Source of the DNA: Actinomycetes bacterium
GTDB lineage: Bacteria > Actinomycetota > Coriobacteriia > Coriobacteriales > Eggerthellaceae
DNA length: 64,000 nucleotides
Assembly (NCBI GenBank): GCA_023394615.1
Contig: JAEXAI010000022.1
Span: 62,001-126,000, forward strand
Reading direction: 5' to 3'
Positions 1 to 7,872 of the stretch are shown in pieces (position 1 is the stretch's first letter; each line of letters opens with the position of its first letter). The position numbers were made by a program, and so were the translations under genes. Below the pieces are notes generated by a model. It was not told the DNA's origin. It searched no databases and worked only from the letters and a program-made list of their open reading frames with translations.

Positions 1-924
1 AGTATCGAAACGACGCTCTCCGACAACAAAACACATACCATATCGCAAGCGCAAACGGTTGGCGGAGATGCCGAGCTCATCAAGACTGTCTCATCGCTGA
101 CTGGCGTTTCGATTTCTCATTACCTGAAAACCGATGCGACGAAATTCAAAGCTCTGGTAGATGAATTGGGCGGCGTTACCGTGGACGTGAAACAGGAAGT
201 GGACGACCCTGATGCCGGATCTGTGTATATACCTACGGGTACGCAGACGCTCGATGGGGAATCAGCGCTGGTGCTCTGCCGCGCTGATAATTACCTGAAT
301 TCTGTAACCACGCGCTCGACGGCTCAAACAGATGTCTTATGTGCGCTGCTCGACAAATTGCTGGAGCACTCCGGCATGGATTTGGCGACCACGCTTGATT
401 CCGTGTCGAACTATTTCAAAACGGACATGAGCTTCGATCAGCTGACTTCGCTCGCAAAAGCGTTCGGCAGCGTGGACGAAGCGACGGTATATCAGACCAG
501 TGTGCCCGGCAGCTTGTCCGTGGAAACCGATGGTACGTATTTCAGCGTGTCGAAAACGTCATTTGCTAATGTGATGAGCGCCATTGAGGCTGGTGACGAT
601 CCGAATGCGAAGGGCGTAGCAGCTGCTATCGACCCGTCACAGGTTAGCGTGACGGTGAAAAACGGTGCAGGTGTGACTGGCGGGGCCTCGCAGGTAGGCA
701 GTGCGCTCAGCGATTACGGATTCAAGGTGGAGTCTACAGGCAATACCGATAGCTACGTCTACAGCGAGACGCTTGTGGTCTACAACGACGCGGACAAAGA
801 AGCGTCAGCTGAGACGGTTGTAGGCCTGCTCGGGGCGGGACGCACCGTGAGTGCAGGAATCTATTACACCTTTGACACCGATCTGATGGTGATTATAGGA
901 AAAGATTGGAAGCCTCTGTCGTAG
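1..924 (+). CDS. LCP (LytR-CpsA-Psr) family ligase, 5' truncated
   Basis: The frame is open from base 1, so the N-terminus (membrane anchor and most of the catalytic core) lies outside the window; 307 codons remain. LCP proteins act on the outer face of the membrane and transfer lipid-linked glycopolymers to peptidoglycan. The visible part begins inside the LCP domain: LVDELGGVTVDV (residues 52-63 of the fragment) is a typical family stretch, followed by GTQTLDGESALVLCRADNY, the strand that carries a conserved Arg. Residues of about 218-307 (VKNGAGVTGGAS ... SETLVVYND) match the LytR_C domain often found at the end of actinobacterial LCP proteins. A TTG inside the frame at 166 should not be taken as the start, because homology extends upstream of it. 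The 3' end overlaps the convergent gene by 32 bp. Confidence 0.85.
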   Translation, partial: SIETTLSDNKTHTISQAQTVGGDAELIKTVSSLTGVSISHYLKTDATKFKALVDELGGVTVDVKQEVDDPDAGSVYIPTGTQTLDGESALVLCRADNYLNSVTTRSTAQTDVLCALLDKLLEHSGMDLATTLDSVSNYFKTDMSFDQLTSLAKAFGSVDEATVYQTSVPGSLSVETDGTYFSVSKTSFANVMSAIEAGDDPNAKGVAAAIDPSQVSVTVKNGAGVTGGASQVGSALSDYGFKVESTGNTDSYVYSETLVVYNDADKEASAETVVGLLGAGRTVSAGIYYTFDTDLMVIIGKDWKPLS

Positions 925-1249
925 AACCGGTTTCACCGGCACACGTGCCGGATGGTCCATCGGTCATATGACGCGCAGCCATGCGGGGCTCTACTCGCTC
1001 ATTTGGGTCATCGGATATCTTTGGACCATGCGTGATGAAGAACTCGCAGATCAAGCAGGTTTCCTTGATGCAAGCAGATCGGTCAATCGTTGGGTTCAAG
1101 AGGGCATCTATAGGGTCGACCACTTTGCGGGTCGGACGCGAGCAGTCTGCGAAATGGCAGTCTGCAGGGCAGGGGGATCCGGGGATGTTATGAGGGCAGC
1201 GCGACTGCATTTCCTCATCGCAGCCGCGCATTTCCCAACACTTCGTCAT
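893..1249 (-). CDS. Cysteine-rich small protein, unknown function
   Basis: 118 residues with ten Cys (C4, C10, C18, C27, C31, C36, C60, C65, C68, C103). The N-terminal pattern KCWEMRGC...RCPH...CPADC resembles short Cys-rich proteins of anaerobes whose role is not established; metal or Fe-S binding is an inference from the Cys spacing. It lies 13 bp downstream of the NifU-like gene on the same strand, so the two are probably co-transcribed and could share a role in Fe-S assembly. No clear ribosome binding site precedes the ATG, which fits translational coupling. It runs convergently into the LCP gene with a 32 bp overlap. I do not recognise a named family. Confidence 0.6.
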   Translation of the reverse strand: MTKCWEMRGCDEEMQSRCPHNIPGSPCPADCHFADCSRPTRKVVDPIDALLNPTIDRSACIKETCLICEFFITHGPKISDDPNERVEPRMAARHMTDGPSGTCAGETGSTTEASNLFL

Positions 1250-1262
1250 AATATCGGCGAGC

Positions 1263-1490
1263 CTATGCCGGAACTACTTTGACAACGCCCGGAACGCGAT
1301 CCTTTAAAATGCGCTCGACGCCATTGGCCAAAGTCATCTGAGACATCGGGCAGCCTTTGCAGGATCCGGTCAACTCAACACTCACAACACCGTCGTCGGT
1401 CACGTCGACCAGCACCACGTCACCGCCGTCTGCCTGCAGGCTGGGACGGATAAGCTCGAGCACTGCGGCTACATCTTCTCTTTTAACCAT
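1263..1490 (-). CDS. NifU-like C-terminal domain Fe-S scaffold protein
   Basis: A 75-residue stand-alone NifU C-terminal (Nfu) domain. Nfu proteins carry a [4Fe-4S] cluster, usually bridged between two subunits by a CxxC motif, and hand it to apo-proteins. The motif is visible as GSCKGCPMSQMTL (Cys44 and Cys47), after the canonical IRPSLQADGGDVVLVDV start. The length is normal for single-domain forms in Gram-positives and Coriobacteriia. It is the first gene of a two-gene leftward operon with the Cys-rich protein, and it diverges from the zinc-ribbon/lgt genes across about 165 bp that should hold both promoters. An AAGGAGAAAATC stretch in front of the ATG supports the start. Confidence 0.88.
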   Translation of the reverse strand: MVKREDVAAVLELIRPSLQADGGDVVLVDVTDDGVVSVELTGSCKGCPMSQMTLANGVERILKDRVPGVVKVVPA

Positions 1491-1655
1491 GATTTTCTCC
1501 TTCGTCGTGGTTTACCGCGACATTCTACCACAGGGCAGGGGCGTCCTGCGTGCTGTGATTCTATTTCGTAAAGAGGAACAGATTGACGGCGCGTTTCTGC
1601 TACAATGCAGCTGTGAAGGCATAGCAGCGATGGCTGAGCAAGGGGGATAAAATCA

Positions 1656-1880
1656 ATGATGATGCGTTGTGCGAAGTGCGGATGCACGGATTTCGACTTG
1701 ATGCGCTACGAATCCCTTATGGTGCTTAGTACCACTCGTGCGCTTTTCTCTTTGCGCTGCCCGCATTGCGGCGCGCGCGTTACCAGCGTATGTGCCATCC
1801 CGGCTGAATTGCGCGAGACCATCGACAGCGTCGCCCGCGAAATGGATGCGGGCATGGGGCGCGTGCCCCCTGGCCGCTAG
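1656..1880 (+). CDS. Small zinc-ribbon-like protein
   Basis: 74 residues with two CxxC knuckles (RCAKCGC at residues 4-10 and CPHCG at 35-39) separated by 26 residues, a layout typical of zinc ribbons. The C-terminal part is a short amphipathic helix (AELRETIDSVAREMDAG). An AAGGGGG site lies 8-14 bp before the first of three consecutive ATG codons, so the exact start could be 1656, 1659 or 1662. lgt begins 20 bp downstream, so the two are probably co-transcribed. The function is unknown; small zinc ribbons of this kind can be RNA, DNA or protein binders. Confidence 0.6.
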   Translation: MMMRCAKCGCTDFDLMRYESLMVLSTTRALFSLRCPHCGARVTSVCAIPAELRETIDSVAREMDAGMGRVPPGR

Positions 1881-1899
1881 CATGTCGAAGAGTGCTTGA

Positions 1900-2787
1900 A
1901 TGCTCAATCAAATCTATCAATTGCTCGATCCCATAGCCTTTTCCGTCGGACCTTTTTCGGTGCGATGGTACGGGATTGCCTATGTGCTCGGCTTTTTTTT
2001 CGCAGGCCTGATCATATGGAGATTGGCAAAACGTTGGAAAGTGCGCATAAACACCGACGCGCTGTTCACCATATTGCTGTGCATCATTTTAGGCGTAATC
2101 GTGGGCGCTCGGCTGGGCTATGTGATTTTTTACGGCACCGGCGAATACCTCGCCCATCCATTGGAAATTTTCATGATATCGAATGGCGGAATGAGTTTTC
2201 ACGGCGGTTTGGTCGGTGCGCTTTTGGCGGGTATCGTTGCGGCTAAGCTGTGCGACATACCGTATCTGACCTTGGCTGACATGGGTTGCATTGCGGCACC
2301 GATCGGTCTTTTTTTCGGTAGATGCGCGAATTTCATCAACGGCGAGCTGTGGGGCGCGCCCACCGATTTGCCTTGGGGCGTCGTATTCGGCGGTGCGGCC
2401 GGCAGTATGCCGAGGCATCCCTCACAGCTCTACGAAGCGCTGCTGGAAGGCGTCCTGATATTCATCGTGTTGTTCGCCCTGTCCAGGAAGCTCCCTCCGC
2501 GTCCGCGTGGCACGTTTTTGGGACTATTTCTGATCATGTACGGAGTGTGCCGTTTTCTCATCGAGTTCGTGCGCGAGCCCGATGCTCAGCTAGGTTATCT
2601 GTGGGGCGGGTGGCTCACTATGGGCCAAGTGCTTTCCGTGCCATTGATACTGGTAGGGGTGTGCGTGCTTGTGTATGCCGTGCGCCGGAATCTGCCTCAA
2701 TGCGGGTTGCAAAATGATATAGAAGATGTATCATTATGCGCGGAACAAACGGAGTCGTCGGAAAAAGAAGACGATTCAGCGAAGTAA
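1900..2787 (+). CDS. lgt: Prolipoprotein diacylglyceryl transferase
   Basis: 295-residue polytopic inner-membrane enzyme that attaches diacylglycerol from phosphatidylglycerol to the lipobox Cys of lipoproteins, the first step of lipoprotein maturation. Family hallmarks are visible: GGMSFHGGLVGA (residues about 97-108), the signature GRCANFINGELWG (about 140-152) and HPSQLYEALLEG (about 172-183). Seven hydrophobic segments are apparent. The C-terminus ends in an acidic, charged tail (SSEKEDDSAK). The ATG at 1900 is preceded by a weak GAAGAG site. Substrates encoded in this window include the rhodanese lipoprotein at 37757 and the carbohydrate-binding lipoprotein at 54795. Confidence 0.96.
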   Translation: MLNQIYQLLDPIAFSVGPFSVRWYGIAYVLGFFFAGLIIWRLAKRWKVRINTDALFTILLCIILGVIVGARLGYVIFYGTGEYLAHPLEIFMISNGGMSFHGGLVGALLAGIVAAKLCDIPYLTLADMGCIAAPIGLFFGRCANFINGELWGAPTDLPWGVVFGGAAGSMPRHPSQLYEALLEGVLIFIVLFALSRKLPPRPRGTFLGLFLIMYGVCRFLIEFVREPDAQLGYLWGGWLTMGQVLSVPLILVGVCVLVYAVRRNLPQCGLQNDIEDVSLCAEQTESSEKEDDSAK

Positions 2788-2821
2788 CAAGCGAACCGGA
2801 AATCGAAAACAGGAGGAAACA

Positions 2822-3202
2822 ATGGCTTTGAAATTCTTTAAATGCATGCATTGCGGAAATGTAGCGGTGAAGGTTCTGGATTCGAAAGTGCCTTTGATGT
2901 GCTGCGGCGAGAAAATGGTCGAGCTCACATCCAACACCGAAGATGCTGCGCAGGAAAAGCATGTACCCGTGGCTACCGTTGACGGGGCTGCTGTGAGTGT
3001 TGTCGTAGGAAGCGTCGAGCATCCCATGACCGCCGATCACTACATCGCTTTCATTTGCCTAGAAACCCAGAAGGGTTATCAGATTGCTCCTTTGACCGCC
3101 ACCGACGCTCCGAAGGCCGCATTTACCGTGGCTGACGGCGATAAAGCCGTTGCGGTATACGAGTATTGCAACAAGCACGGTCTGTGGAAGGCCGAGCTGT
3201 AA
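2822..3202 (+). CDS. dfx: Superoxide reductase (2Fe desulfoferrodoxin)
   Basis: 126-residue cytoplasmic enzyme that reduces superoxide to hydrogen peroxide without making oxygen, typical of strict anaerobes. The N-terminal desulforedoxin domain is complete: CMHC (9-12 region) and VPLMCCGEKM supply the four Cys of the FeS4 centre. The catalytic domain has the Glu-Lys-His motif EKHVPVA, VEHPM, ADHYI and the C-terminal YEYCNKHGLWKA, giving the four His and one Cys of the active-site iron. The open frame continues upstream to 2726, but AGGAGG directly before 2822 and the fit to the family N-terminus (MALKFFKC) fix the start. It follows lgt by 34 bp and is closed by a strong terminator. Confidence 0.95.
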   Translation: MALKFFKCMHCGNVAVKVLDSKVPLMCCGEKMVELTSNTEDAAQEKHVPVATVDGAAVSVVVGSVEHPMTADHYIAFICLETQKGYQIAPLTATDAPKAAFTVADGDKAVAVYEYCNKHGLWKAEL

Positions 3203-3227
3203 ACCTTTTCTGCAGTATTGTCGATAC

Positions 3228-3259
3228 GGCCGGTCGCCTTGCATGGGCGACCGGCCTTT
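3228..3259 (+). terminator. Rho-independent terminator after superoxide reductase
   Basis: A perfect 11-bp stem, GGCCGGTCGCC (3228-3238) pairing with GGCGACCGGCC (3246-3256), with a 7-nt loop and followed by TTT. It sits 26 bp after the superoxide reductase stop and 17 bp before the next start codon. Confidence 0.85.
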
Positions 3260-3275
3260 GTACTATGATGGCATC

Positions 3276-4499
3276 ATGAACAACACCCATCCTCGCATAG
3301 CCGTTATCGGGGCAGGCCCCTCTGGGCTGGCAGCTGCTATCTGTGCGGCTCGCGCAGGTGCGCGTGTTTCCCTTTTCGAAGTGCGTGAGCGCGTAGGCGA
3401 CACCATCAAGGTCACGGGCGATGGGCGCTGCAATATCGCCAATGCCCATACGCAAGCATCTGTCTATCGCAACGGCGATTTCGTGCAGCGCGCTTTCGAT
3501 GCATGCCCTCCTTCGCTTTCTCTGGGTTTTCTGGAATCATGCGGCCTGCTTTTGCGCACTGAAGCGCAAGGAAGAATGTATCCTTTGGCCAACAAGGCAA
3601 CGTCGGTTATCGATGCGTTGCGCCTGGCTGCTGCGCGCGCGGGCGTTGAGGCGATTACGGGCGTTGGGGCTGCTGCTGTGCGGCCGAGAACTGATGGGCA
3701 TGGTGGATGGACTGCGCAGATGCGCGATGGCTCATCGACCTCATTCGATGCGGTTATCGTATGCTGCGGAGGGAATGCGCCAGAGGGGCTTTTGCCCCTC
3801 GATGTTGCCTCTATTCCCTGTACTCCTGTGCTTGGGCCGCTTGCAACCGACACCGCTGCCATCCATGGGCTCGATAAGATTCGTGTGAAATGCGCGCTCG
3901 AATGCAACGGGCAACGTCAAGTGGGTGAAGTGACGTTTCGCACCTACGGCATTTCCGGTATCGCCGCGTTCGATATGTCGCGCATTGTTCAGCCAGGCGA
4001 CGCCCTCTTCGTGGATTTTCTGCCCGACGTTGCTCGGAGCGCTTCGCTTGTTTATCTGCAATTTCGCCTTGAGCGATTGGAACCGTGCTCTTGGGGGCAG
4101 TTTTGCTGTGGCATGTTGCTCCCTTTGGTGTCGCGCGCGGTGCTGGCCAGTGCCGGTTTGCGCCCTGACGATGCTGCAAAAAGCGAGGCGCTGCCCGCGC
4201 TCGACAATGCACTGCGCGCATTTTTGCTGGTTGTTTCCGGCATTGGTGATAAACGACTGTGCCAAGTGCAACGAGGCGGCGTGGACGTGCGCGGTGTGGA
4301 TGCGCTCACGTTGCAGCTTGCGAATCATCCTGGGTTGTTTGTCTGCGGCGAGGCGCTAGACGTGGACGGTCCGTGCGGTGGATACAACCTGCATTGGGCG
4401 TGGACAAGCGGCATTTTGGCCGGTTGTGCCTCTGCGGGCATTGACGTTGATGGACCGTGCAATGTGCGCAGTATAGCTTCAGGGGAGTGCCGGGCGTGA
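3276..4499 (+). CDS. HI0933/BaiN-type FAD-dependent oxidoreductase
   Basis: 407-residue flavoprotein of the HI0933 family (the group that includes BaiN/YhiN-like proteins). The Rossmann FAD motif is at the N-terminus (AVIGAGPSGLAAAICAARAG), followed by the family signature GDGRCNIAN and, near the C-terminus, GPCGGYNLHWAWTSG, which closes the FAD site. Members are proposed to reduce or oxidise small molecules, and some act in bile-acid or tetrapyrrole chemistry; the substrate here is unknown. The frame is open further upstream, but the ATG at 3276 lies just past the terminator and gives the normal N-terminus. Its stop overlaps the GTG start of the next FAD protein, so the two form an operon. 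Confidence 0.88.
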   Translation: MNNTHPRIAVIGAGPSGLAAAICAARAGARVSLFEVRERVGDTIKVTGDGRCNIANAHTQASVYRNGDFVQRAFDACPPSLSLGFLESCGLLLRTEAQGRMYPLANKATSVIDALRLAAARAGVEAITGVGAAAVRPRTDGHGGWTAQMRDGSSTSFDAVIVCCGGNAPEGLLPLDVASIPCTPVLGPLATDTAAIHGLDKIRVKCALECNGQRQVGEVTFRTYGISGIAAFDMSRIVQPGDALFVDFLPDVARSASLVYLQFRLERLEPCSWGQFCCGMLLPLVSRAVLASAGLRPDDAAKSEALPALDNALRAFLLVVSGIGDKRLCQVQRGGVDVRGVDALTLQLANHPGLFVCGEALDVDGPCGGYNLHWAWTSGILAGCASAGIDVDGPCNVRSIASGECRA

Positions 4500-6205
4500 T
4501 AAAAGCATCGAACATAGCATGCTCTTTGGATGATGGTGCCCAACTCGTCGGAGGTATCGACTACGAATCGGGCACGATTGTGCACCTTGCGGCGCGGGCT
4601 TTGGGAATGCGTGTGCATGCAGTGAAAAGCGTGCGTCTGTTGCGTCGCAGTGTGGATGCGCGCAAGCGTTCGGATGTGCATTTCGTACTGACGCTGGCCG
4701 TGAGTCTGCGCGATACTACTCGCGAAACGAAGCTTATCGACGGCGGTAAAGCTTCAAGATTTACAGAATACGAGCCTTTGCGCATAGATCCGGTGCCGGT
4801 TGGCTCACTTTCGCCTATCGTGTTGGGGGCAGGTCCTGCGGGTCTGTTCGCGGCGCTGTATCTGGCTCGCGCCGGTGCGCGGCCAATTCTCATAGAGCGC
4901 GGTCAGGCGGTGGAAGAGCGTCAGCGAACGGTTCACACGTTTGATGACGGTGGTGAGCTGGACACCGATTCGAACATACAGTTTGGTGAAGGCGGCGCGG
5001 GAGCGTTTTCCGATGGGAAGCTCACAACAAACGTGAAGCATCCAATGGCTCGTCACGTGGCCAAGTGGTTTGTGGAAGCGGGTGCTCCCGAGCAAATACT
5101 ATGGGATGCGAAACCCCATATCGGCAGTGACCTTTTGCCGGGCGTGGTAGCGAACATGCGCAAACAGATAATAGATTGTGGCGGGCACGTGCGATTTGGT
5201 GCGAGGCTTTCGGGGCTGCATATGGATAAAGGCGCCTTGTGCGCTGTCGATGTGCTCGATCGCGAAACAGGTGAGGTCGAGCGCATTTCGGCGCAGCGGC
5301 TCATCATTGCCTGTGGTCATTCGGCACGCGATACCTATCAGATGCTTTTCGATCAGGGTTTTCAGATGCAGCAGAAGCCGTTTTCCATAGGCGTGCGCAT
5401 CGAGCATCGCCAGCAGGTCATCGACTCTGCCCAATGGGGTGATTTCGCGGGTCATTCGGCGCTGGGGTCTGCTGACTACAAGATGGTCGTGCATTTGAAT
5501 GATCGACGCAGCGCCTATACGTTTTGCATGTGCCCCGGCGGAAGCGTGGTCTGCGCGGCCAGCGAGCAAGGCGGTGTGGTAACCAACGGCATGAGCAACT
5601 TCGCGCGCGACGGCATCAACGCCAACGCTGCGCTGCTGGTAAACGTCGAGCCAGCGGATTTTGGGTCGAGCGACCCGCTGGCGGGTGTGCGCCTGCAGCG
5701 CTCCATTGAGCAGCGGGCGTATCATGTGGCAATCGATGCAGGCGCAACGCCTTATCAGGCACCGGCGCAGAAGGTGGGTGATTTTATGACGGGACGCTCG
5801 GGCGGGCCGTCATCTACGGTTGTTCCCACCTATGCTCGAGGCGTGGTTTGGTGCGACTTGCGCAGCGTTTTCCCGCCATTTATATGCGAAAGCTTGGCGG
5901 CCGCTTTGCCCCGTTTTGACGCGAAACTGCACGGATTCGCATCGCCCGATGCTGTGATGACGGCACCGGAAACCCGGTCCTCGTCACCTGTGCGTATCGT
6001 GCGGAATGCGTCGTTGCAAGCCGAAATCAATGCAGATGTGCAGGCGCAGGCGCAAACGCGGGCGATTTCGGGAACGGGTGTTTATCCCTGTGGCGAGGGA
6101 GCAGGATACGCAGGTGGTATCGTGTCGGCCGCGTCGGATGGTCTTCGCGTGGCGGCTGCTGTAGCCGCCTCCTTGCGTGGCGAAGAAGAAAAGAGCATAC
6201 GATGA
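4496..6205 (+). CDS. COG2509-type FAD-dependent dehydrogenase
   Basis: 569-residue flavoprotein. An N-terminal domain of about 90 residues (VIKASNIACSL ... VHFVLTLAVSL) precedes a FAD-binding Rossmann motif PIVLGAGPAGLFAALYLA (about 103-120) and the family stretch NIQFGEGGAGAFSDGKLTT. The C-terminal GEGAGYAGGIVSAASDG completes the FAD fold. The function is uncharacterised; the family is widespread in anaerobes. The GTG at 4496 is chosen because it overlaps the previous stop (GTGA) and has AGGGGAG 8 bp upstream; the frame opens earlier at 4457 but would overlap the upstream gene. It is followed by tsaC with an ATGA overlap, so the operon continues. Confidence 0.85.
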   Translation: MIKASNIACSLDDGAQLVGGIDYESGTIVHLAARALGMRVHAVKSVRLLRRSVDARKRSDVHFVLTLAVSLRDTTRETKLIDGGKASRFTEYEPLRIDPVPVGSLSPIVLGAGPAGLFAALYLARAGARPILIERGQAVEERQRTVHTFDDGGELDTDSNIQFGEGGAGAFSDGKLTTNVKHPMARHVAKWFVEAGAPEQILWDAKPHIGSDLLPGVVANMRKQIIDCGGHVRFGARLSGLHMDKGALCAVDVLDRETGEVERISAQRLIIACGHSARDTYQMLFDQGFQMQQKPFSIGVRIEHRQQVIDSAQWGDFAGHSALGSADYKMVVHLNDRRSAYTFCMCPGGSVVCAASEQGGVVTNGMSNFARDGINANAALLVNVEPADFGSSDPLAGVRLQRSIEQRAYHVAIDAGATPYQAPAQKVGDFMTGRSGGPSSTVVPTYARGVVWCDLRSVFPPFICESLAAALPRFDAKLHGFASPDAVMTAPETRSSSPVRIVRNASLQAEINADVQAQAQTRAISGTGVYPCGEGAGYAGGIVSAASDGLRVAAAVAASLRGEEEKSIR

Positions 6206-6798
6206 AATCTACTATGGATGCAGCTATTAGCGAGCTTTCGGCAGGGCGCGCTGTTGTGTTCCCTACCGACACGGTGTATGGATTGGGCATCTCAATCAAG
6301 GCCGCAGATGGTCCTGGCGTTATTTACGACATAAAAGAGCGTTCTCTGCGTAAACCCATTGCATGGTTGGTGAGCGGTAAAAACGACCTGCAAAAATACG
6401 GCAAGGTAGTACCTGAATCTGTGATTGCGCTGGCGCAGCACTTTTGGCCTGGCCCTCTGACGATTATCGTGAGGGCGAGCGATGAGGTCCCTGTCGCATT
6501 TCGCTCGGCGCAAGACACGATAGGGTTGCGGATGCCCGATGATGAAACGGCACTGCAACTCGTGCGGCGTGCCGGATGTCCTCTGGCCACATCATCGGCG
6601 AACATCGCAGGTGATCGTTCTCCGAAAACCGCAGACGAACTCTCCGAGGATCTTTTGGCGAAGGTGCAGGTGGTACTACGTGATAATGAGCCCCGAAGCG
6701 GCGTGTCATCCACGGTGGTGGACTGCTCGACGGGCCATCCTGAGGTATTGCGCGAAGGAGCCATCAAGCTTGCCGACATCCAGGCGCTTATGCGGTAA
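6202..6798 (+). CDS. tsaC: Threonylcarbamoyl-AMP synthase (Sua5/YciO/YrdC family)
   Basis: 198-residue cytoplasmic enzyme that makes threonylcarbamoyl-AMP from Thr, bicarbonate and ATP, the first step of the t6A37 modification of ANN-decoding tRNAs. Visible family features are the N-terminal GRAVVFPTDTVYGLG, the KERSLRKPIAWLV motif (KRxxxKP type), the LTIIVRAS strand, GLRMPDDE and the PLATSSANIAGD nucleotide site, plus SSTVVDCS at the end. Length matches single-domain TsaC rather than the longer Sua5. The start overlaps the stop of the upstream FAD gene. Confidence 0.92.
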   Translation: MKSTMDAAISELSAGRAVVFPTDTVYGLGISIKAADGPGVIYDIKERSLRKPIAWLVSGKNDLQKYGKVVPESVIALAQHFWPGPLTIIVRASDEVPVAFRSAQDTIGLRMPDDETALQLVRRAGCPLATSSANIAGDRSPKTADELSEDLLAKVQVVLRDNEPRSGVSSTVVDCSTGHPEVLREGAIKLADIQALMR

Positions 6799-6837
6799 AG
6801 CTGGTCTATACTGGCTAAAGGCGATCAAGGAGGTCTT

Positions 6838-7872
6838 ATGAGCGACATCGATGCGTTGAAGCAAGCGGCGACATGCGAAACCATCCATTACGACTCGGCC
6901 GATGGGAAAACCAGCATACATGCGCTCGTGTGGATGCCCGGCACTGTATCGGGCGCTCCGGCACTGGCAGGTGATGATGCAGCAGATAACAACGCTGCAG
7001 GTCAACCGACGGTGTGTGGCATCGTGCAGATAGTTCACGGTATGGTAGAGCATATCGAGCGATACGATGATTTTGCTCGCTTTCTGTGCGCCCATGGATT
7101 CGCTGTGTGCGCAAACGACCACATCGGACACGGTGGCAGCGTCGAATCAGATGATCAGCTGGGCGTTTTACCGAAAAATGGCGGCGATATCATGGTGCGC
7201 GACGTGCATGCCTTGCGCACCATCATGGGGCAGCGGCTTGGAGACGACGTGCCCTATTTGATGTTCGGACATTCTATGGGCAGCTTTATCCTGCGCGCCT
7301 ATTTGCCTCGTTTTGGCGAAGGCTTGGCAGCGGCGGTGGTGTGCGGCACAGGTCAGCAGCCTGTTGCGGTGTCGAAGATGGGCAATTTGGTCGCGCGCTT
7401 CCTCTGTGCCACTCACGGCGAGGCATACCGCAGCTCGTTTATGCATGGGTTGGCCGACGGCGCCTACTCGAAGAAAGTGGAGAATCCGCGTACCGACTTA
7501 GATTGGATAAACACCGACCCTGCCAAGGTGGACGAATATATCGCCGACCCGGCTTGCGGGGGCGTGTTCTCGGCTGGGGGCTACGTGTCGCTAACCGACC
7601 TGACGGCCACTGTGGCTTCAAAGGAATGCGCGGCAGGCGTGCCTGACGGGCTGCCTGTCTTGTTTATTTCTGGTGCGCTGGACCCTGTGGGTGACAACGG
7701 TGAGGGACCCAAGGCTGCGGCTTGCGCTATGCAGCAGAATTCGAAGGCGAACGTTTCGCTGAAGATATACGATGGCATGCGCCATGAAGTGCTCAATGAA
7801 CCAGGTCATGCACAGGTCTATGATGATGTGCTGGAATTCTTCGAACAGGCAATCGGCAAAGGCGGTCGATGA
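6838..7872 (+). CDS. Alpha/beta hydrolase (serine aminopeptidase S33 / monoacylglycerol lipase-like)
   Basis: 344 residues, with the nucleophile elbow GHSMGS placing Ser146, an oxyanion region IVHGMVEH and the conserved NDHIGHGGS loop. The acid and His of the triad are probably Asp in LFISGALDPVGD and His in DGMRHEVLNEPG. The fold is that of lysophospholipase/monoacylglycerol lipase-type hydrolases; a role in releasing glycerol that feeds the adjacent glycerol kinase is a reasonable inference from the 4-bp ATGA overlap with glpK. Residues 41-58 are an Ala/Asp-rich insertion. A strong AAGGAGGT site precedes the ATG. Confidence 0.85.
   Translation: MSDIDALKQAATCETIHYDSADGKTSIHALVWMPGTVSGAPALAGDDAADNNAAGQPTVCGIVQIVHGMVEHIERYDDFARFLCAHGFAVCANDHIGHGGSVESDDQLGVLPKNGGDIMVRDVHALRTIMGQRLGDDVPYLMFGHSMGSFILRAYLPRFGEGLAAAVVCGTGQQPVAVSKMGNLVARFLCATHGEAYRSSFMHGLADGAYSKKVENPRTDLDWINTDPAKVDEYIADPACGGVFSAGGYVSLTDLTATVASKECAAGVPDGLPVLFISGALDPVGDNGEGPKAAACAMQQNSKANVSLKIYDGMRHEVLNEPGHAQVYDDVLEFFEQAIGKGGR

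Noticed and set aside
968..1282. Plus-strand frames opposite the Cys-rich protein
   Set aside because: They are antisense to a gene with a coherent Cys pattern and operon context, and show no family features.
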